A stretch of 64,000 bases of DNA, taken from assembly GCF_014837175.1 (NCBI RefSeq), contig NZ_JACYFR010000006.1:1-64000 (forward strand), read 5' to 3'. The notes beneath the pieces were generated by a model. That model did no database searches. It was not told where the DNA came from and saw nothing but the letters and a program-made list of their open reading frames with translations. Source of the stretch: Cellulomonas sp. JH27-2. Lineage in GTDB: Bacteria > Actinomycetota > Actinomycetes > Actinomycetales > Cellulomonadaceae. Numbering within the stretch: the stretch's first letter is position 1; every line of letters begins with the position of its first letter. A program made the translations under genes and the position numbers. Of this stretch, positions 47,950 to 58,708 are shown in pieces.

Positions 47950-47996
47950 GAAACGGAACTGTTACGCGCGGGCGCGGCTTGTCACCTCGACGAAAC
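47950..47996 (+). promoter_or_regulatory. Candidate GlnR box upstream of amtB
   Basis: The perfect pair GTCAC-N6-GAAAC is at 47981-47996. Upstream, GAAAC (47950-47954), six bases and GTTAC (47961-47965) supply two more boxes. The actinobacterial GlnR consensus is GTnAC-N6-GAAAC repeats. Spacing between the two parts is 2 bp off the canonical 22-bp periodicity. Nitrogen-limitation control of amtB-glnK-glnD is expected from the gene content. Confidence 0.55.
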
Positions 47997-48081
47997 ACGT
48001 GGCGCGAGCCGACGAAATCCGGATCCTCGACTGTGAGTCCCGACCAGCCACCCCGGGCTGGCGAGGGGAGAGGCACTCTCG

Positions 48082-49739
<1,658 letters not shown>

Positions 49740-49743
49740 TCGG

Positions 49744-51528
49744 ATGACGGACGAACGGTCGCCCGTGGGGGGCGCGGCCGGGGAAGCCTCGACGCAGGTC
49801 CCGCACCCCTCTCGTGGGGTGCGGGACCTGCGTGTCGAGAGGCTCGACCTGGCCGCTGGGCTCACCGGCACGCAGAGCGACGGAGTGGCGCGACGCGCCG
49901 CCATCGTCGAGCTCGTCCACCGCAGGCTCGCGGAGCTGTGGGAGGACGCGACGCAGGGGCAGGACACCACCGGGGTGGCGCTGGGTGCGGTCGGCAGCAT
50001 CGGCCGCGGCGACGCGAGCCCTGTGAGCGACCTGGACCTGCTGCTGGTGCACGAGGGTCGGGGGCACAGCGCCGACGAGCTCTCGGCGCTGGCGCAGCGC
50101 CTGTGGTACCCGATCTGGGACGCCGGCCTGGACCTCGACCACTCGGTGCGCTCGCTCGCGCAGTGCCGCCAGATCGCGTCCAAGGACCTGCCCGCGGCGG
50201 TGGGTCTGCTGGACCTGCAGCCGATCGCCGGCGACGCCGTCGTCATCTCGCGCGCCAAGTCCGCGCTGCTGGAGGACTGGCGGGCGGCGGCCCGACGACG
50301 ACTGCCGGAGCTGCTCGCCTCGACGCGGGAGCGGGCCGAGCGGCACGGCGAGCTGGCCTACCTCATCGAGCCCGAGCTCAAGGAGGCCCGGGGCGGCATC
50401 CGCGACGCCGTGGTGCTCTCTGCCCTGAGCGCGTCGTGGCTGACGGACCGGCCGCACGGTGCCGTCGACCGCGCCTATGCGCACCTGCTCGACGTGCGCG
50501 ACACGACCCAGGTCGTCACGCGTCGGCACACCAACCGGCTGCTGCTGGCGGACCAGGACGAGGTCGCGGCGCTCGTCGGGTTCGACGACCGCGACGACCT
50601 GCTGGCCAGCATCGCCGAGGCCGGCCGCGTCATCTCGTACGCCCTCGACACGACAGCTCGCAACGCCCGCCAGGCGCTGCAGCGACCGGCTCGCGGTCCG
50701 GTCTTCGTCCGTGGCAGGCGCACACCGCCGCGCCTTCGAGCCATCGCGGAGGGCCTCGTCGAGCACGACGGCGAGATCGTGCTGGCCGTCGACGCCCGGC
50801 CGGCCGAGGACCCGCTGCTCGCGCTGCGCGCCGCGGCGACGGCGGCTCGCACGGGCCTCGTCCTCTCGCCCGTGTCCGTCGCCAACCTGACCGCGACGCC
50901 ACCCCTGCCGGCCCCGTGGCCCAAGGCCGCCCGCTCCTACCTGCTGCAGCTGCTCGGCTCCGGCCACGCGCAGACGCCGATCTGGGAGGCGCTGGACCTC
51001 GCGGGCGTCGTGACCACCTGGATCCCCGAGTGGGCGGGCGTGCGCAACCGGCCGCAGCGCTCGCCCGTGCACCGGCACACCGTCGACCGGCACCTGGTCG
51101 AGACGGTCGCCAACGCCGCGGGGGAGCGACGTGACCTGGCGCAGGGCGACCTGCTGCTGATCACGGCGCTGCTGCACGACATCGGCAAGCGTGCGGGCGC
51201 CGGCGACCACAGCGTCGAGGGCGCGCGGCTCGTCGGGCCCATCGTCGAGCGCATGGGCTTCGGGGAGCAGATGGCGGCCGACGCGTCGCGGCTGGTGCGC
51301 GAGCACCTCACGCTCGTCGGGCTCGCGACGTCGTCCGATCCCGACGACCCCGCGACGATCGAGCGCCTGCTCGAGGCCGTGGACCACCGGGCCGACCTGC
51401 TGGCGGTGCTGCGCGTGCTGACGGAGGCCGATGCGGTCGCCGCGGGCCCGGCGGCGTGGAGCACGTGGCGGGCGACGTTGTGCGACGAGCTGGTGACGCG
51501 AGGCATGGCGGCGCTGGCCGGTCGCTGA
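49744..51528 (+). CDS. glnD: PII nucleotidyltransferase/phosphodiesterase, lacking ACT domains
   Basis: This 594-residue GlnD has an NTP-transferase domain ([20 protein letters not shown], about residues 84-103), a helical linker ([20 protein letters not shown]) and an HD domain ([13 protein letters not shown], then [10 protein letters not shown] with His478/Asp479). The protein ends about 115 residues after the HD motif, so the two C-terminal ACT domains that sense glutamine in E. coli GlnD (about 890 aa) and in longer actinobacterial forms are missing. There is no room for them before ffh. The first 25 residues are encoded by a strong hairpin; GTG 49819 is an alternative start. Confidence 0.88.
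   Translation: MTDERSPVGGAAGEASTQVPHPSRGVRDLRVERLDLAAGLTGTQSDGVARRAAIVELVHRRLAELWEDATQGQDTTGVALGAVGSIGRGDASPVSDLDLLLVHEGRGHSADELSALAQRLWYPIWDAGLDLDHSVRSLAQCRQIASKDLPAAVGLLDLQPIAGDAVVISRAKSALLEDWRAAARRRLPELLASTRERAERHGELAYLIEPELKEARGGIRDAVVLSALSASWLTDRPHGAVDRAYAHLLDVRDTTQVVTRRHTNRLLLADQDEVAALVGFDDRDDLLASIAEAGRVISYALDTTARNARQALQRPARGPVFVRGRRTPPRLRAIAEGLVEHDGEIVLAVDARPAEDPLLALRAAATAARTGLVLSPVSVANLTATPPLPAPWPKAARSYLLQLLGSGHAQTPIWEALDLAGVVTTWIPEWAGVRNRPQRSPVHRHTVDRHLVETVANAAGERRDLAQGDLLLITALLHDIGKRAGAGDHSVEGARLVGPIVERMGFGEQMAADASRLVREHLTLVGLATSSDPDDPATIERLLEAVDHRADLLAVLRVLTEADAVAAGPAAWSTWRATLCDELVTRGMAALAGR
49787..49842 (+). repeat. Strong hairpin at the glnK-glnD junction
   Basis: CGCAGGTCCCGCACCCC (49793-49809) is perfectly complementary to 49816-49832 across a 6-nt loop. 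Flanking CCTCGA and TCGA-GAGG extend it with small bulges. It starts about 50 nt after the glnK stop and has no T-tract. It could end or attenuate the amtB-glnK transcript, or delay glnD translation if glnD starts at 49744. Confidence 0.65.
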
Positions 51529-51584
51529 CGGGCTGACAGGTACGCTGGACCGTCCCTGATCCATCGAGCCGTGAGGACCGTCAG

Positions 51585-53174
51585 GTGTTCGCCACCCTGT
51601 CCGACCGACTGACGTCGACGTTCAAGAACCTGCGCACCAAGGGCAAGCTGTCCGAGGCGGACATCGACGCCACCGTGCGCGAGATCCGCCGCGCCCTGCT
51701 GGACGCGGACGTCGCCGTCCCCGTGGTCCGCTCCTTCACCGGCGCCGTGCGCGAGCGCGCGCTGTCGGCCGAGGTCTCGGGTGCGCTGAACCCGGCCCAG
51801 CAGGTCGTCAAGATCGTCAACGAGGAGCTCGTCTCCATCCTCGGCGGTCAGACGCGCACGCTGAACATGGCGAAGAACCCGCCCACGGTCATCCTGCTCG
51901 CGGGTCTGCAGGGTGCGGGCAAGACGACGCTAGCGGGCAAGCTGGCGCTGCACCTCAAGGGCCAGGGCCACACGCCGCTGCTGGTCGCGGCGGACCTGCA
52001 GCGTCCCAACGCCGTCACCCAGCTCCAGGTGGTGGGCGAGCGCGCGGGCGTGCCCGTGTTCGCGCCGCACCCCGGCAACCAGGGCCACGACGACGTCATG
52101 CCGGTGGGCGCCGACCCCGTGGGCGTCGCCCGCGCCGGGCTCGAGACCGCTCAGCAGCGCCAGCACGACGTCCTGATCGTCGACACCGCCGGCCGCCTCG
52201 GCGTGGACGCCGAGCTCATGCGCCAGGCCGCGGACATCCGCGACGCGGTGAACCCCGACGAGATCCTGTTCGTCATCGACGCGATGATCGGCCAGGACGC
52301 CGTCCTCACCGCGCAGGCGTTCGCCGACGGCGTCGGCTTCACCGGTGTCGTGCTCTCGAAGCTCGACGGTGACGCACGCGGTGGTGCCGCGCTGTCCGTC
52401 GCGTCGGTCACCGGCCAGCCGATCCTCTACGCGAGCACGGGCGAGAAGCTCACCGACTTCGAGGTCTTCCACCCCGACCGCATGGCATCGCGCATCCTCG
52501 ACATGGGTGACGTGCTCACGCTCATCGAGCAGGCCGAGAAGAACTTCGACGCCGAGCAGACCGAGCGCATGGCGGGCAAGCTCGCCAAGGGCGAGGACTT
52601 CACGTTGTCCGACTTCCTCGAGCAGATGCAGCAGCTCAAGAAGATGGGCTCGATGAAGAAGATGTTCGGGATGCTCCCGGGCATGGGCCAGATGCGCGAG
52701 GCTTTGGACAACTTCGACGAGCGTGAGGTCGACCGCATCGAGGCGATCATCCGCTCGATGACCCCGGCCGAGCGCGAGACCCCCAAGCTGATCAACGGCT
52801 CGCGCCGCTCGCGCATCGCCGCCGGTTCCGGCACGACGACGACGGACGTCAACCAGCTCCTGCAGCGCTTCGACGGCGCGCAGAAGATGATGAAGCAGAT
52901 GGCCAAGAGCGGCGGCGTCCCCGGCATGCCCGGCATGGGCAACCTGCCCGGCATGGGCGGCAAGAAGTCGCGCGGCCGTCAGGCGCCGGCCCGCAAGGTC
53001 AAGGGCAAGTCGGGCAACCCGGCGCTGCGCGCCCAGCAGGAGCGGGGGCTCGCCACCAAGCCGAGCGCGCCGCAGGGGTCGTCGTTCGGAGCGGCCGCGA
53101 CCAAGCAGGCGGAGGTCGACCCTTCGACCTTCGAGCTGCCGAAGGGCTTCGACAAGTTCCTCGGCGGACGCTGA
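51585..53174 (+). CDS. ffh: Signal recognition particle protein Ffh (SRP54)
   Basis: This 529-residue SRP GTPase binds signal peptides and 4.5S RNA. The NG domain has GLQGAGKTTLAGKLA (about residues 106-120), DLQRPNAVTQLQVVG, IVDTAGRLGVDAELM and SKLDGDARGGAALSV. The M domain (about 300-440) is methionine-rich (KKMFGMLPGMGQM, GSRRSRIAAGSGTT as RNA-binding helix). A glycine/methionine and basic C-terminal tail is present. GTG 51585 is preceded by GAGGA; a -10-like TACGCT is at 51541-51546. Confidence 0.97.
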   Translation: MFATLSDRLTSTFKNLRTKGKLSEADIDATVREIRRALLDADVAVPVVRSFTGAVRERALSAEVSGALNPAQQVVKIVNEELVSILGGQTRTLNMAKNPPTVILLAGLQGAGKTTLAGKLALHLKGQGHTPLLVAADLQRPNAVTQLQVVGERAGVPVFAPHPGNQGHDDVMPVGADPVGVARAGLETAQQRQHDVLIVDTAGRLGVDAELMRQAADIRDAVNPDEILFVIDAMIGQDAVLTAQAFADGVGFTGVVLSKLDGDARGGAALSVASVTGQPILYASTGEKLTDFEVFHPDRMASRILDMGDVLTLIEQAEKNFDAEQTERMAGKLAKGEDFTLSDFLEQMQQLKKMGSMKKMFGMLPGMGQMREALDNFDEREVDRIEAIIRSMTPAERETPKLINGSRRSRIAAGSGTTTTDVNQLLQRFDGAQKMMKQMAKSGGVPGMPGMGNLPGMGGKKSRGRQAPARKVKGKSGNPALRAQQERGLATKPSAPQGSSFGAAATKQAEVDPSTFELPKGFDKFLGGR

Positions 53175-53178
53175 CGCG

Positions 53179-54279
53179 ATGGCCGTCGGCGGTCCGGCCT
53201 TGCACCTGCGCGGCACGGTCGTCCTCGACGACGCCCGCGAGGTCGGCGAGGTCTGGGTCGTGGACGGGCGGTTCACGTTCACGCGCCCGACGATCGAGAC
53301 GACGACGCTCGAGGGCGTCGTCCTGCCCGGGCTCGTGGACGTCCACTGCCACATCGGGCTGGCGGCGGACGGCAGGGTGCCCGACGACGTCGCGGAGCAG
53401 CAGGCGCTCGCCGACCGCGACTCCGGCGTGCTGCTGGTCCGGGACGCGGGGTCGCCCGCGGACACCGGCTGGGTCCACGCGCGCGACGACCTGCCGCGGC
53501 TGATCCGTTCGGGCCGTCACCTCGCGCTGCCCAAGCGGTACCTGCGGAACTACGGCCGCGAGCTGGCGTCGCCCGACGACCTGCCGGCGGCCGTCGTCGA
53601 AGAGGCGGACCGCGGTGACGGCTGGGTGAAGCTCGTCGCCGACTGGATCGACCGCGACCTGGGCGCCGACGCCGACCTGCGTCCGCTGTGGCCGCGCCAG
53701 GTGCTCGCGGACGCCATCACGGCTGCTCACGACGCGGGCGCCCGCGTCACCGCGCACACCTTCGCCACCGAGTCGCTCGACGACCTGCTCGACGCGGGCA
53801 TCGACTGCCTCGAGCACGCCACGGGCGCCTCCGACGAGCACATCGACCGCATCGCCGCCGCCGGCATCCCGGTCACGGCCACCCTGCTGCAGGTCGCGCA
53901 GTTCCCGGCCATCGCTGCACAGGGCGCGCGGTTCGGCCGGTTCGCCGCGCGCATGGCCGCCATGGGGGAGCGGCGCTACGAGCACGTCCGCAACCTGCAC
54001 GAGGCCGGCGTCCGCGTCCTCGTCGGGACCGACGCGGGCGGCACCATCGGCCACGGCCGCATCGCCGAGGAGGCCGCCGAGATGGCACGGGCCGGGATCC
54101 CGGACCGCGACGTGGTCGCCGCCGCGAGCTGGCGCACCCGCGCGTGGCTGGGGGTCCCGTCGATCGAAGAAGGTGCGAGCGCGGACGCCGTCGTCTACGC
54201 CGACGACCCCCGCGACGACACCCGGCGACTGCGCAACGCCCGAGCGGTCCTCCTGCGCGGGAGTACGTTCCCTCCGTAG
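53179..54279 (+). CDS. Amidohydrolase family protein (imidazolonepropionase-like)
   Basis: This 366-residue metal-dependent hydrolase of the amidohydrolase superfamily has metal ligands in LPGLVDVHCHIGL (about residues 48-60), VTAHTFATES, CLEHATGASDEHID and VGTDAGGTIGHGRIAE. Order and spacing fit enzymes of the imidazolonepropionase-related group, but the substrate is unknown. It starts 4 nt after the ffh stop, so it is likely co-transcribed with ffh. No signal peptide is present. Confidence 0.88.
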   Translation: MAVGGPALHLRGTVVLDDAREVGEVWVVDGRFTFTRPTIETTTLEGVVLPGLVDVHCHIGLAADGRVPDDVAEQQALADRDSGVLLVRDAGSPADTGWVHARDDLPRLIRSGRHLALPKRYLRNYGRELASPDDLPAAVVEEADRGDGWVKLVADWIDRDLGADADLRPLWPRQVLADAITAAHDAGARVTAHTFATESLDDLLDAGIDCLEHATGASDEHIDRIAAAGIPVTATLLQVAQFPAIAAQGARFGRFAARMAAMGERRYEHVRNLHEAGVRVLVGTDAGGTIGHGRIAEEAAEMARAGIPDRDVVAAASWRTRAWLGVPSIEEGASADAVVYADDPRDDTRRLRNARAVLLRGSTFPP

Positions 54280-54380
54280 TGCCCCGCGCCGAGGCGTCGC
54301 GGCGTGGTACTGATAGGTCCACAGCCACACGCCGTGCGCTGGGCTCCGCGGAGCGCGCACCGACGCCCAGGGGGACGACG

Positions 54381-54917
54381 ATGGCGGACGAACGACGAGC
54401 ATGGCCCCTGGCACCGCCGATCTCCGCACCGCCCCGACGAGCGCGCAGTCGTGGCGACGTCGCGGCGGCCGCGGTCCTGTGGACCGGCCTCGGCCTCGGG
54501 CTCCTGCTGAAGCTGATGTTTGCGGGGTGGGTCATGCTCTGGCTGCTCTGGCTGGCCCCTGTGCTCGTCGGCGTCCCCGTCGCGGGCGCGATCGTGCTGA
54601 ACGGCGTCCTGCTCCGTGGGTGGCCTCGTGGTCGGTCGTGGTCGGTGGCGCCTGCTCACTACCGGCTGCTGGCCTGGGTACTGGGCGTGGGGTCCTTCCT
54701 GGCGGGTGCGGCGATGATCGACGTGGGCGACGGGGACGAGGTTCGTTCCGCATGGGCAGCGGTGCTCGGGCAGGAGCACGCTCCCCAGACGCCCGAGGTG
54801 GCGGTCCGCTCGTGGGGGTTCGCCGCACTCGCGGCGGTGGTAGCCGTCGTGTGGTTCGTGATCGACCGTCGCGCCGCGCGCCGCCAGGAGTCGTCCGAGG
54901 GGGCGGCGCTCGGCTGA
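54381..54917 (+). CDS. Hypothetical membrane protein
   Basis: This 178-residue protein has about four hydrophobic segments (residues about 33-52, 55-75, 96-112, 145-162) and charged ends. I do not recognise a family. ATG 54381 is preceded by GGGGGA at 54371-54375. It lies alone between the amidohydrolase and the rpsP operon. Confidence 0.65.
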   Translation: MADERRAWPLAPPISAPPRRARSRGDVAAAAVLWTGLGLGLLLKLMFAGWVMLWLLWLAPVLVGVPVAGAIVLNGVLLRGWPRGRSWSVAPAHYRLLAWVLGVGSFLAGAAMIDVGDGDEVRSAWAAVLGQEHAPQTPEVAVRSWGFAALAAVVAVVWFVIDRRAARRQESSEGAALG

Positions 54918-55091
54918 CGTCGGGATCGGTGTGGTTGGGAGCGGGCCTCGTCGTCTGGCACAATGGTCGGCTGTACCCGATGCCTGCAGCCCCTCTACCT
55001 GCTCGCGTCGTGTCCTTCGCGCCACCGGCGAGCCCAACCCCACGGGCACGCGGCGGCGCAACCACAGCAGACCTCAGGAGAAGACCACACC

Positions 55092-55523
55092 GTGGCCACC
55101 AAGATTCGTCTCAAGCGCCTGGGCAAGATCCGCGCGCCGTACTACCGCATCGTCGTCGCCGACTCGCGCACCAAGCGCGACGGTCGCGTGATCGAGGAGA
55201 TCGGCAAGTACCACCCCACCGAGGAGCCCTCGTTCATCGAGGTCGACTCCGAGCGTGCGCAGTACTGGCTCGGCGTCGGCGCGCAGCCGACCGAGCAGGT
55301 CGCCGTCATCCTCAAGATCACCGGTGACTGGCAGAAGTTCAAGGGCCTGCCGGGCGCCGAGGGCACCCTGCGCACCAAGGCCGACAAGGCCGACCCGAAG
55401 GCCGCCATCGAGGCCGCCGCCGCCGACGCCGAGAAGGTCAAGGCCAAGGCGTCGGAGAAGAAGGCTGCCGAGCCCGAGGCCGAGGCGCCCGCCGCCGAGG
55501 CCACCGAGGACGAGCAGGCCTGA
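55092..55523 (+). CDS. rpsP: 30S ribosomal protein S16
   Basis: This 143-residue S16 protein has the core [40 protein letters not shown] and the [16 protein letters not shown] loop. A C-terminal Ala/Lys/Glu extension of about 40 residues is common in actinobacteria. GTG 55092 follows AGGAGAAG at 55076-55083. A promoter with GCACAATGG near 54956-54965 leaves a leader of roughly 120 nt. khpA overlaps its stop. Confidence 0.97.
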   Translation: MATKIRLKRLGKIRAPYYRIVVADSRTKRDGRVIEEIGKYHPTEEPSFIEVDSERAQYWLGVGAQPTEQVAVILKITGDWQKFKGLPGAEGTLRTKADKADPKAAIEAAAADAEKVKAKASEKKAAEPEAEAPAAEATEDEQA

Positions 55524-55762
55524 TGCTCGCCGAGGCGCTCGAGCACCTGGTGCGCGGCATCGTCGACCACCCGGACGACGTGCGGGTCAGCTCCTCGTCC
55601 CTGCGACGCGGTGAGCTGCTCGAGGTCCGGGTCCACCCCGACGACCTCGGCCGCGTGATCGGCCGGTCCGGTCGGACGGCCAAGGCCCTGCGCACCGTCG
55701 TGGGAGCACTGTCCGACGACGGCTCCGTCCGCGTGGACGTCGTCGACACCGACCGTCGCTGA
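55523..55762 (+). CDS. khpA: KH-domain RNA-binding protein KhpA
   Basis: This 79-residue single KH-domain protein has the GRVIGRSGRTAKALRTVVGA loop (GxxG as GRSG). In other bacteria KhpA dimerises with KhpB and binds RNAs. The start overlaps the rpsP stop (TGATG). It lies in the conserved rpsP-khpA-rimM-trmD-rplS order. A strong hairpin separates it from rimM. Confidence 0.94.
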   Translation: MLAEALEHLVRGIVDHPDDVRVSSSSLRRGELLEVRVHPDDLGRVIGRSGRTAKALRTVVGALSDDGSVRVDVVDTDRR

Positions 55763-55804
55763 CGCACCCGCTGGCACACCCGAGCGCCACACGCACCACA
55801 CCGA

Positions 55805-55840
55805 CGAAGGCCCGGCCCCTACCCTGGGGTCGGGCCTTCG
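55805..55840 (+). terminator. Hairpin between khpA and rimM
   Basis: CGAAGGCCCGGCCCC (55805-55819) pairs with GGGGTCGGGCCTTCG (55826-55840): 15 bp with one G-U pair and a 6-nt loop. No T-tract follows. It may act as a partial terminator that lowers rimM/trmD expression relative to rpsP. Confidence 0.55.
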
Positions 55841-55865
55841 CCCACGTCACCCGGAGGACACCCCC

Positions 55866-56420
55866 ATGCAGCTCACCGTCGCCGTCGTCGGCCGTGCCCA
55901 CGGCCTGCGCGGAGAGGTCGCGCTCGACGTGCGCACCGACCAGCCCGAGGACCGCCTCGCGGTCGGCACGGTGCTGCAGACCGAACCGCCCGGCCGCGGG
56001 CTGACGGTCGCCGCGAGCCGCATCCAGCAGGGCCGGTGGTACGTGCAGTTCGCCGAGGTCGCCGACCGCACGGCCGCCGAGGCGCTGCGCGGCACGACCA
56101 TCGTCGCCGAGGCGGACGAGTCCGACGACGAGGACGCCTGGTACCCGCACGAGCTGGCCGGCCTGCGGGCCGAGCACGTCGACGGTCGGGTGCTCGGGGA
56201 GATCGTCGGCCTGCAGCACCTGCCCGCCCACGACGTGCTCGTGCTGCGCGAGCCCGGTGGCGCGCGCACGCTCGTACCGTTCGTTCGTGCGATCGTGCCC
56301 GTGGTCGACGTCCCGGGCGGCCGCGTGGTGCTCGACCCGCCCGGCGGCCTGCTGGCCTCCGATGCCGAGAACTTGGTGGTCTCCGAGGAGACGCGCGGCG
56401 CCGGGGACGACGAGGACTGA
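55866..56420 (+). CDS. rimM: Ribosome maturation factor RimM
   Basis: This 184-residue 16S rRNA processing factor binds S19 during 30S assembly. The N-terminal RimM domain begins [20 protein letters not shown]; the C-terminal PRC-barrel holds [20 protein letters not shown] and [23 protein letters not shown] 55866 has CCGGAGGAC upstream. trmD follows 1 nt after its stop. Confidence 0.95.
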   Translation: MQLTVAVVGRAHGLRGEVALDVRTDQPEDRLAVGTVLQTEPPGRGLTVAASRIQQGRWYVQFAEVADRTAAEALRGTTIVAEADESDDEDAWYPHELAGLRAEHVDGRVLGEIVGLQHLPAHDVLVLREPGGARTLVPFVRAIVPVVDVPGGRVVLDPPGGLLASDAENLVVSEETRGAGDDED

Positions 56421-56421
56421 C

Positions 56422-57195
56422 GTGCGCATCGACGTCGTCTCGATTTTCCCGGACTACCTGTCGCCCCTGCAGCTGTCGCTGGTCGGCAAGGCTCGCGACG
56501 CGGGCCTGCTCGATCTGCGCGTCCACGACCTGCGGGACTGGACGACGGACCGGCACCGCACGGTCGACGACACCCCCGTCGGGGGCGGCGCCGGGATGGT
56601 CATGCGGCCCGACGTGTGGGCGAGCGCGCTCGACGACGTCCTGCAGGACGGCGCGCACCTGCTGATCCCGACGCCGTCGGGGGAGCCGCTGACGCAGCGG
56701 AACGCGGAGGCGCTCGCGACCGAGTCCCAGCTCGTCGTCGCGTGCGGGCGGTACGAGGGGATCGACGCGCGCGTGGCGGAGCACTACCGCGCTCGTGGTG
56801 TGCGCGTCACCGAGTTCTCCATCGGGGACTACGTCCTCAACGGGGGTGAGGTGGCGGCACTCGTCGTCGTCGAGGCCGTCGGACGGCTGCTGCCAGGCGT
56901 CGTCGGGAACCCACACTCGCTGGTCGAGGAGTCGCACGGTGCCGCCGGGCTCCTCGAGTACCCCGTCTACACCAAGCCGCCCGCGTGGGCCGGGCTCGAG
57001 GTCCCCGAGGTGCTGATGTCGGGCCACCACGCGCGGATCGAGCGCTGGCGGCGCGACCAGGCGCTGGCCCGCACGGCCGCCCGACGTCCCGACATGCTCG
57101 CGGCGCTCGACGTCGGCACGCTGGACAAGCACGATCTCGCGACCCTGGCCGACCTCGGCTGGCGCGTCGTGGACGGCGCCCTGACCAGGGACTGA
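56422..57195 (+). CDS. trmD: tRNA (guanine-37-N1)-methyltransferase
   Basis: This 257-residue SPOUT methyltransferase makes m1G37 in tRNAs with SAM. It begins [20 protein letters not shown] and has the [19 protein letters not shown] block, [12 protein letters not shown], and the trefoil-knot segment [19 protein letters not shown]. Length fits the family. GTG 56422 is nearly adjacent to the rimM stop. The rplS leader follows. Confidence 0.97.
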   Translation: MRIDVVSIFPDYLSPLQLSLVGKARDAGLLDLRVHDLRDWTTDRHRTVDDTPVGGGAGMVMRPDVWASALDDVLQDGAHLLIPTPSGEPLTQRNAEALATESQLVVACGRYEGIDARVAEHYRARGVRVTEFSIGDYVLNGGEVAALVVVEAVGRLLPGVVGNPHSLVEESHGAAGLLEYPVYTKPPAWAGLEVPEVLMSGHHARIERWRRDQALARTAARRPDMLAALDVGTLDKHDLATLADLGWRVVDGALTRD

Positions 57196-57223
57196 TTTCC
57201 GTCGCTGCCTGCTGCTGTGGCAG

Positions 57224-57406
57224 AATTGTCCGCTGGTGCGCGTACGGCCGCGTCTCTGCCACAGGGGAGACGACCACGGCCACCCGGGATCTGCCGGCCC
57301 GCACCGGAACCAGACCACCAGGCACCCGTTCCTGCTCGCTCCACGCGAGCGCCGGGCCGCCCATGATGACGCTTCTGACCTGTGGCAGGGCGGGAGAGTG
57401 AACACC
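57224..57406 (+). promoter_or_regulatory. rplS 5' leader with long-range pairing
   Basis: An AGAATT -10-like box (57222-57227) suggests a promoter inside the operon. In the 170-nt leader, CTGCCACAGG (57256-57265) is perfectly complementary to CCTGTGGCAG (57379-57388), whose end is just before the GGGAG ribosome binding site (57392-57396). A further CTGTGGCAG copy is at 57215-57223. This suggests a structured leader that could expose or hide the ribosome binding site, possibly with L19 as effector. Confidence 0.5.
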
Positions 57407-57772
57407 ATGCACACGCTCGACCAGGTCGACGCAGCATCGCTGCGCAACGACATCCCGGACTTCCGCGCCGGCGACACGCTCAAGGTCAACGTCAAGGTCG
57501 TCGAGGGCAACCGCTCGCGCGTCCAGGCGTTCCAGGGCGTCGTCATCGCCCGCCAGGGTGAGGGCGTCCGCGAGACCTTCACGGTTCGCAAGGTCAGCTT
57601 CCAGGTGGGCGTGGAGCGCACGTTCCCGCTGCACGCTCCGACGCTCGACTCGATCGAGGTCGTCACCCGCGGTGACGTCCGTCGCGCCAAGCTGTACTAC
57701 CTGCGCAACCTGCGCGGCAAGAAGGCGAAGATCAAGGAGAAGCGCGACTCGGTCCCGGCCAAGAAGGCCTGA
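57407..57772 (+). CDS. rplS: 50S ribosomal protein L19
   Basis: This 121-residue L19 has the core [60 protein letters not shown] and [23 protein letters not shown] 57407 is preferred over GTG 57398 because GGGAG at 57392-57396 is 10 nt before it but only 1 nt before the GTG. It ends the rpsP-rplS operon, and a clear terminator hairpin follows. Confidence 0.96.
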   Translation: MHTLDQVDAASLRNDIPDFRAGDTLKVNVKVVEGNRSRVQAFQGVVIARQGEGVRETFTVRKVSFQVGVERTFPLHAPTLDSIEVVTRGDVRRAKLYYLRNLRGKKAKIKEKRDSVPAKKA

Positions 57773-57795
57773 CCCGCAGCATCTTCAGCACGTCC

Positions 57796-57827
57796 GACGG
57801 GCGGTCACCTCACGGTGGCCGCCCGTC
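57796..57827 (+). terminator. Terminator hairpin after rplS
   Basis: GACGGGCGGTCACC (57796-57809) pairs with GGTGGCCGCCCGTC (57814-57827): 14 bp with one G-U pair and a 4-nt loop. It begins 23 nt after the rplS stop and separates the ribosome operon from lepB. Confidence 0.75.
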
Positions 57828-57882
57828 GCCTGTGTCACAGTGTGCCGTCACGGCCAACGACGGCAGCAGCAGGGGGAACACC

Positions 57883-58623
57883 ATGGGCGGGGTCTCGGCG
57901 GACGCTGGCGTGCAGCCCGAGCAGGAACGCGCAGGCCGTCAGGCCAAGCACTCGGGCTGGCGTGGCTTCGTGCGGGAGACGGCGATCGTCGTCGTGTGCG
58001 CGCTGGTGCTCTCCGTGGTCGTCAAGACGTTCCTGGTGCAGGCGTTCTTCATCCCGAGCGAGTCCATGGAGGACACGCTCGTCTACCAGGACCGGATCCT
58101 GGTCAACAAGCTCGCTCCGGGGCCCTTCGACCTGCACCGGGGCGACATCGTCGTCTTCAAGGACCCGGGCGGATGGCTCCTGTCCGAGCAGGAGCAGCCG
58201 CAGACCAGGACGACGCGCGCGCTGCACAAGGCGCTGGCGGCCGTCGGGCTGTACCCGAAGGACGCCGGCGAGCACCTGGTCAAGCGGATCATCGGGCTGC
58301 CCGGGGACCACGTCGTGTGCGGCGGTGCGGACTCGTCGGTCACGGTGAACGGGACGGCGCTCGACGAGCCGTACCTCGCGCACGACGCCGTCCCGTGCGA
58401 CGAGCCGTTCGACACGGTCGTGCCCGCCGACCGCCTGTGGGTCATGGGCGACAACCGTGAGCACTCCGCGGACTCTCACGTGCACACGACGGATCCGGGC
58501 GGCGGCTCGATCCCGATGGGCGACGTCGTCGGGGTGGCCTTCGTGCTCGTCTGGCCGCTGTCCAACGCGACCGTGCTGCACAACCCGGCGGCGACCTTCG
58601 CGGACGTGCCGGACCCGTCCTGA
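57883..58623 (+). CDS. lepB: Signal peptidase I (first of two tandem copies)
   Basis: This 246-residue S26 peptidase removes signal peptides outside the membrane. It has one N-terminal membrane segment (TAIVVVCALVLSVVVKTFLV, about residues 33-52). The catalytic Ser61 is in FIPSESMEDTL and Lys134 in KRIIGLPGD; WVMGDNREHSADS (box E) is present. Start ATG 57883 has AGGGGGAA upstream. The adjacent lepB gene is about half identical over its length, so these are tandem duplicates. Cysteines in VVCGGAD and VPCDEPF are specific to this copy. Confidence 0.95.
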   Translation: MGGVSADAGVQPEQERAGRQAKHSGWRGFVRETAIVVVCALVLSVVVKTFLVQAFFIPSESMEDTLVYQDRILVNKLAPGPFDLHRGDIVVFKDPGGWLLSEQEQPQTRTTRALHKALAAVGLYPKDAGEHLVKRIIGLPGDHVVCGGADSSVTVNGTALDEPYLAHDAVPCDEPFDTVVPADRLWVMGDNREHSADSHVHTTDPGGGSIPMGDVVGVAFVLVWPLSNATVLHNPAATFADVPDPS

Positions 58624-58708
58624 GGAGCACGCCTGGGCGCGGCGTCGCCTGCGTCTCGGACCGCGGTGCGAGTGCGCGGCGAGCCCGTCGGCGTGCGAGA
58701 GTGTGCGG

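Noticed and set aside
58697..58702. GAGAGT as a leaderless -10 box for the second lepB gene
   Set aside because: The spacing is right (6 nt) but the hexamer departs too far from TANNNT.
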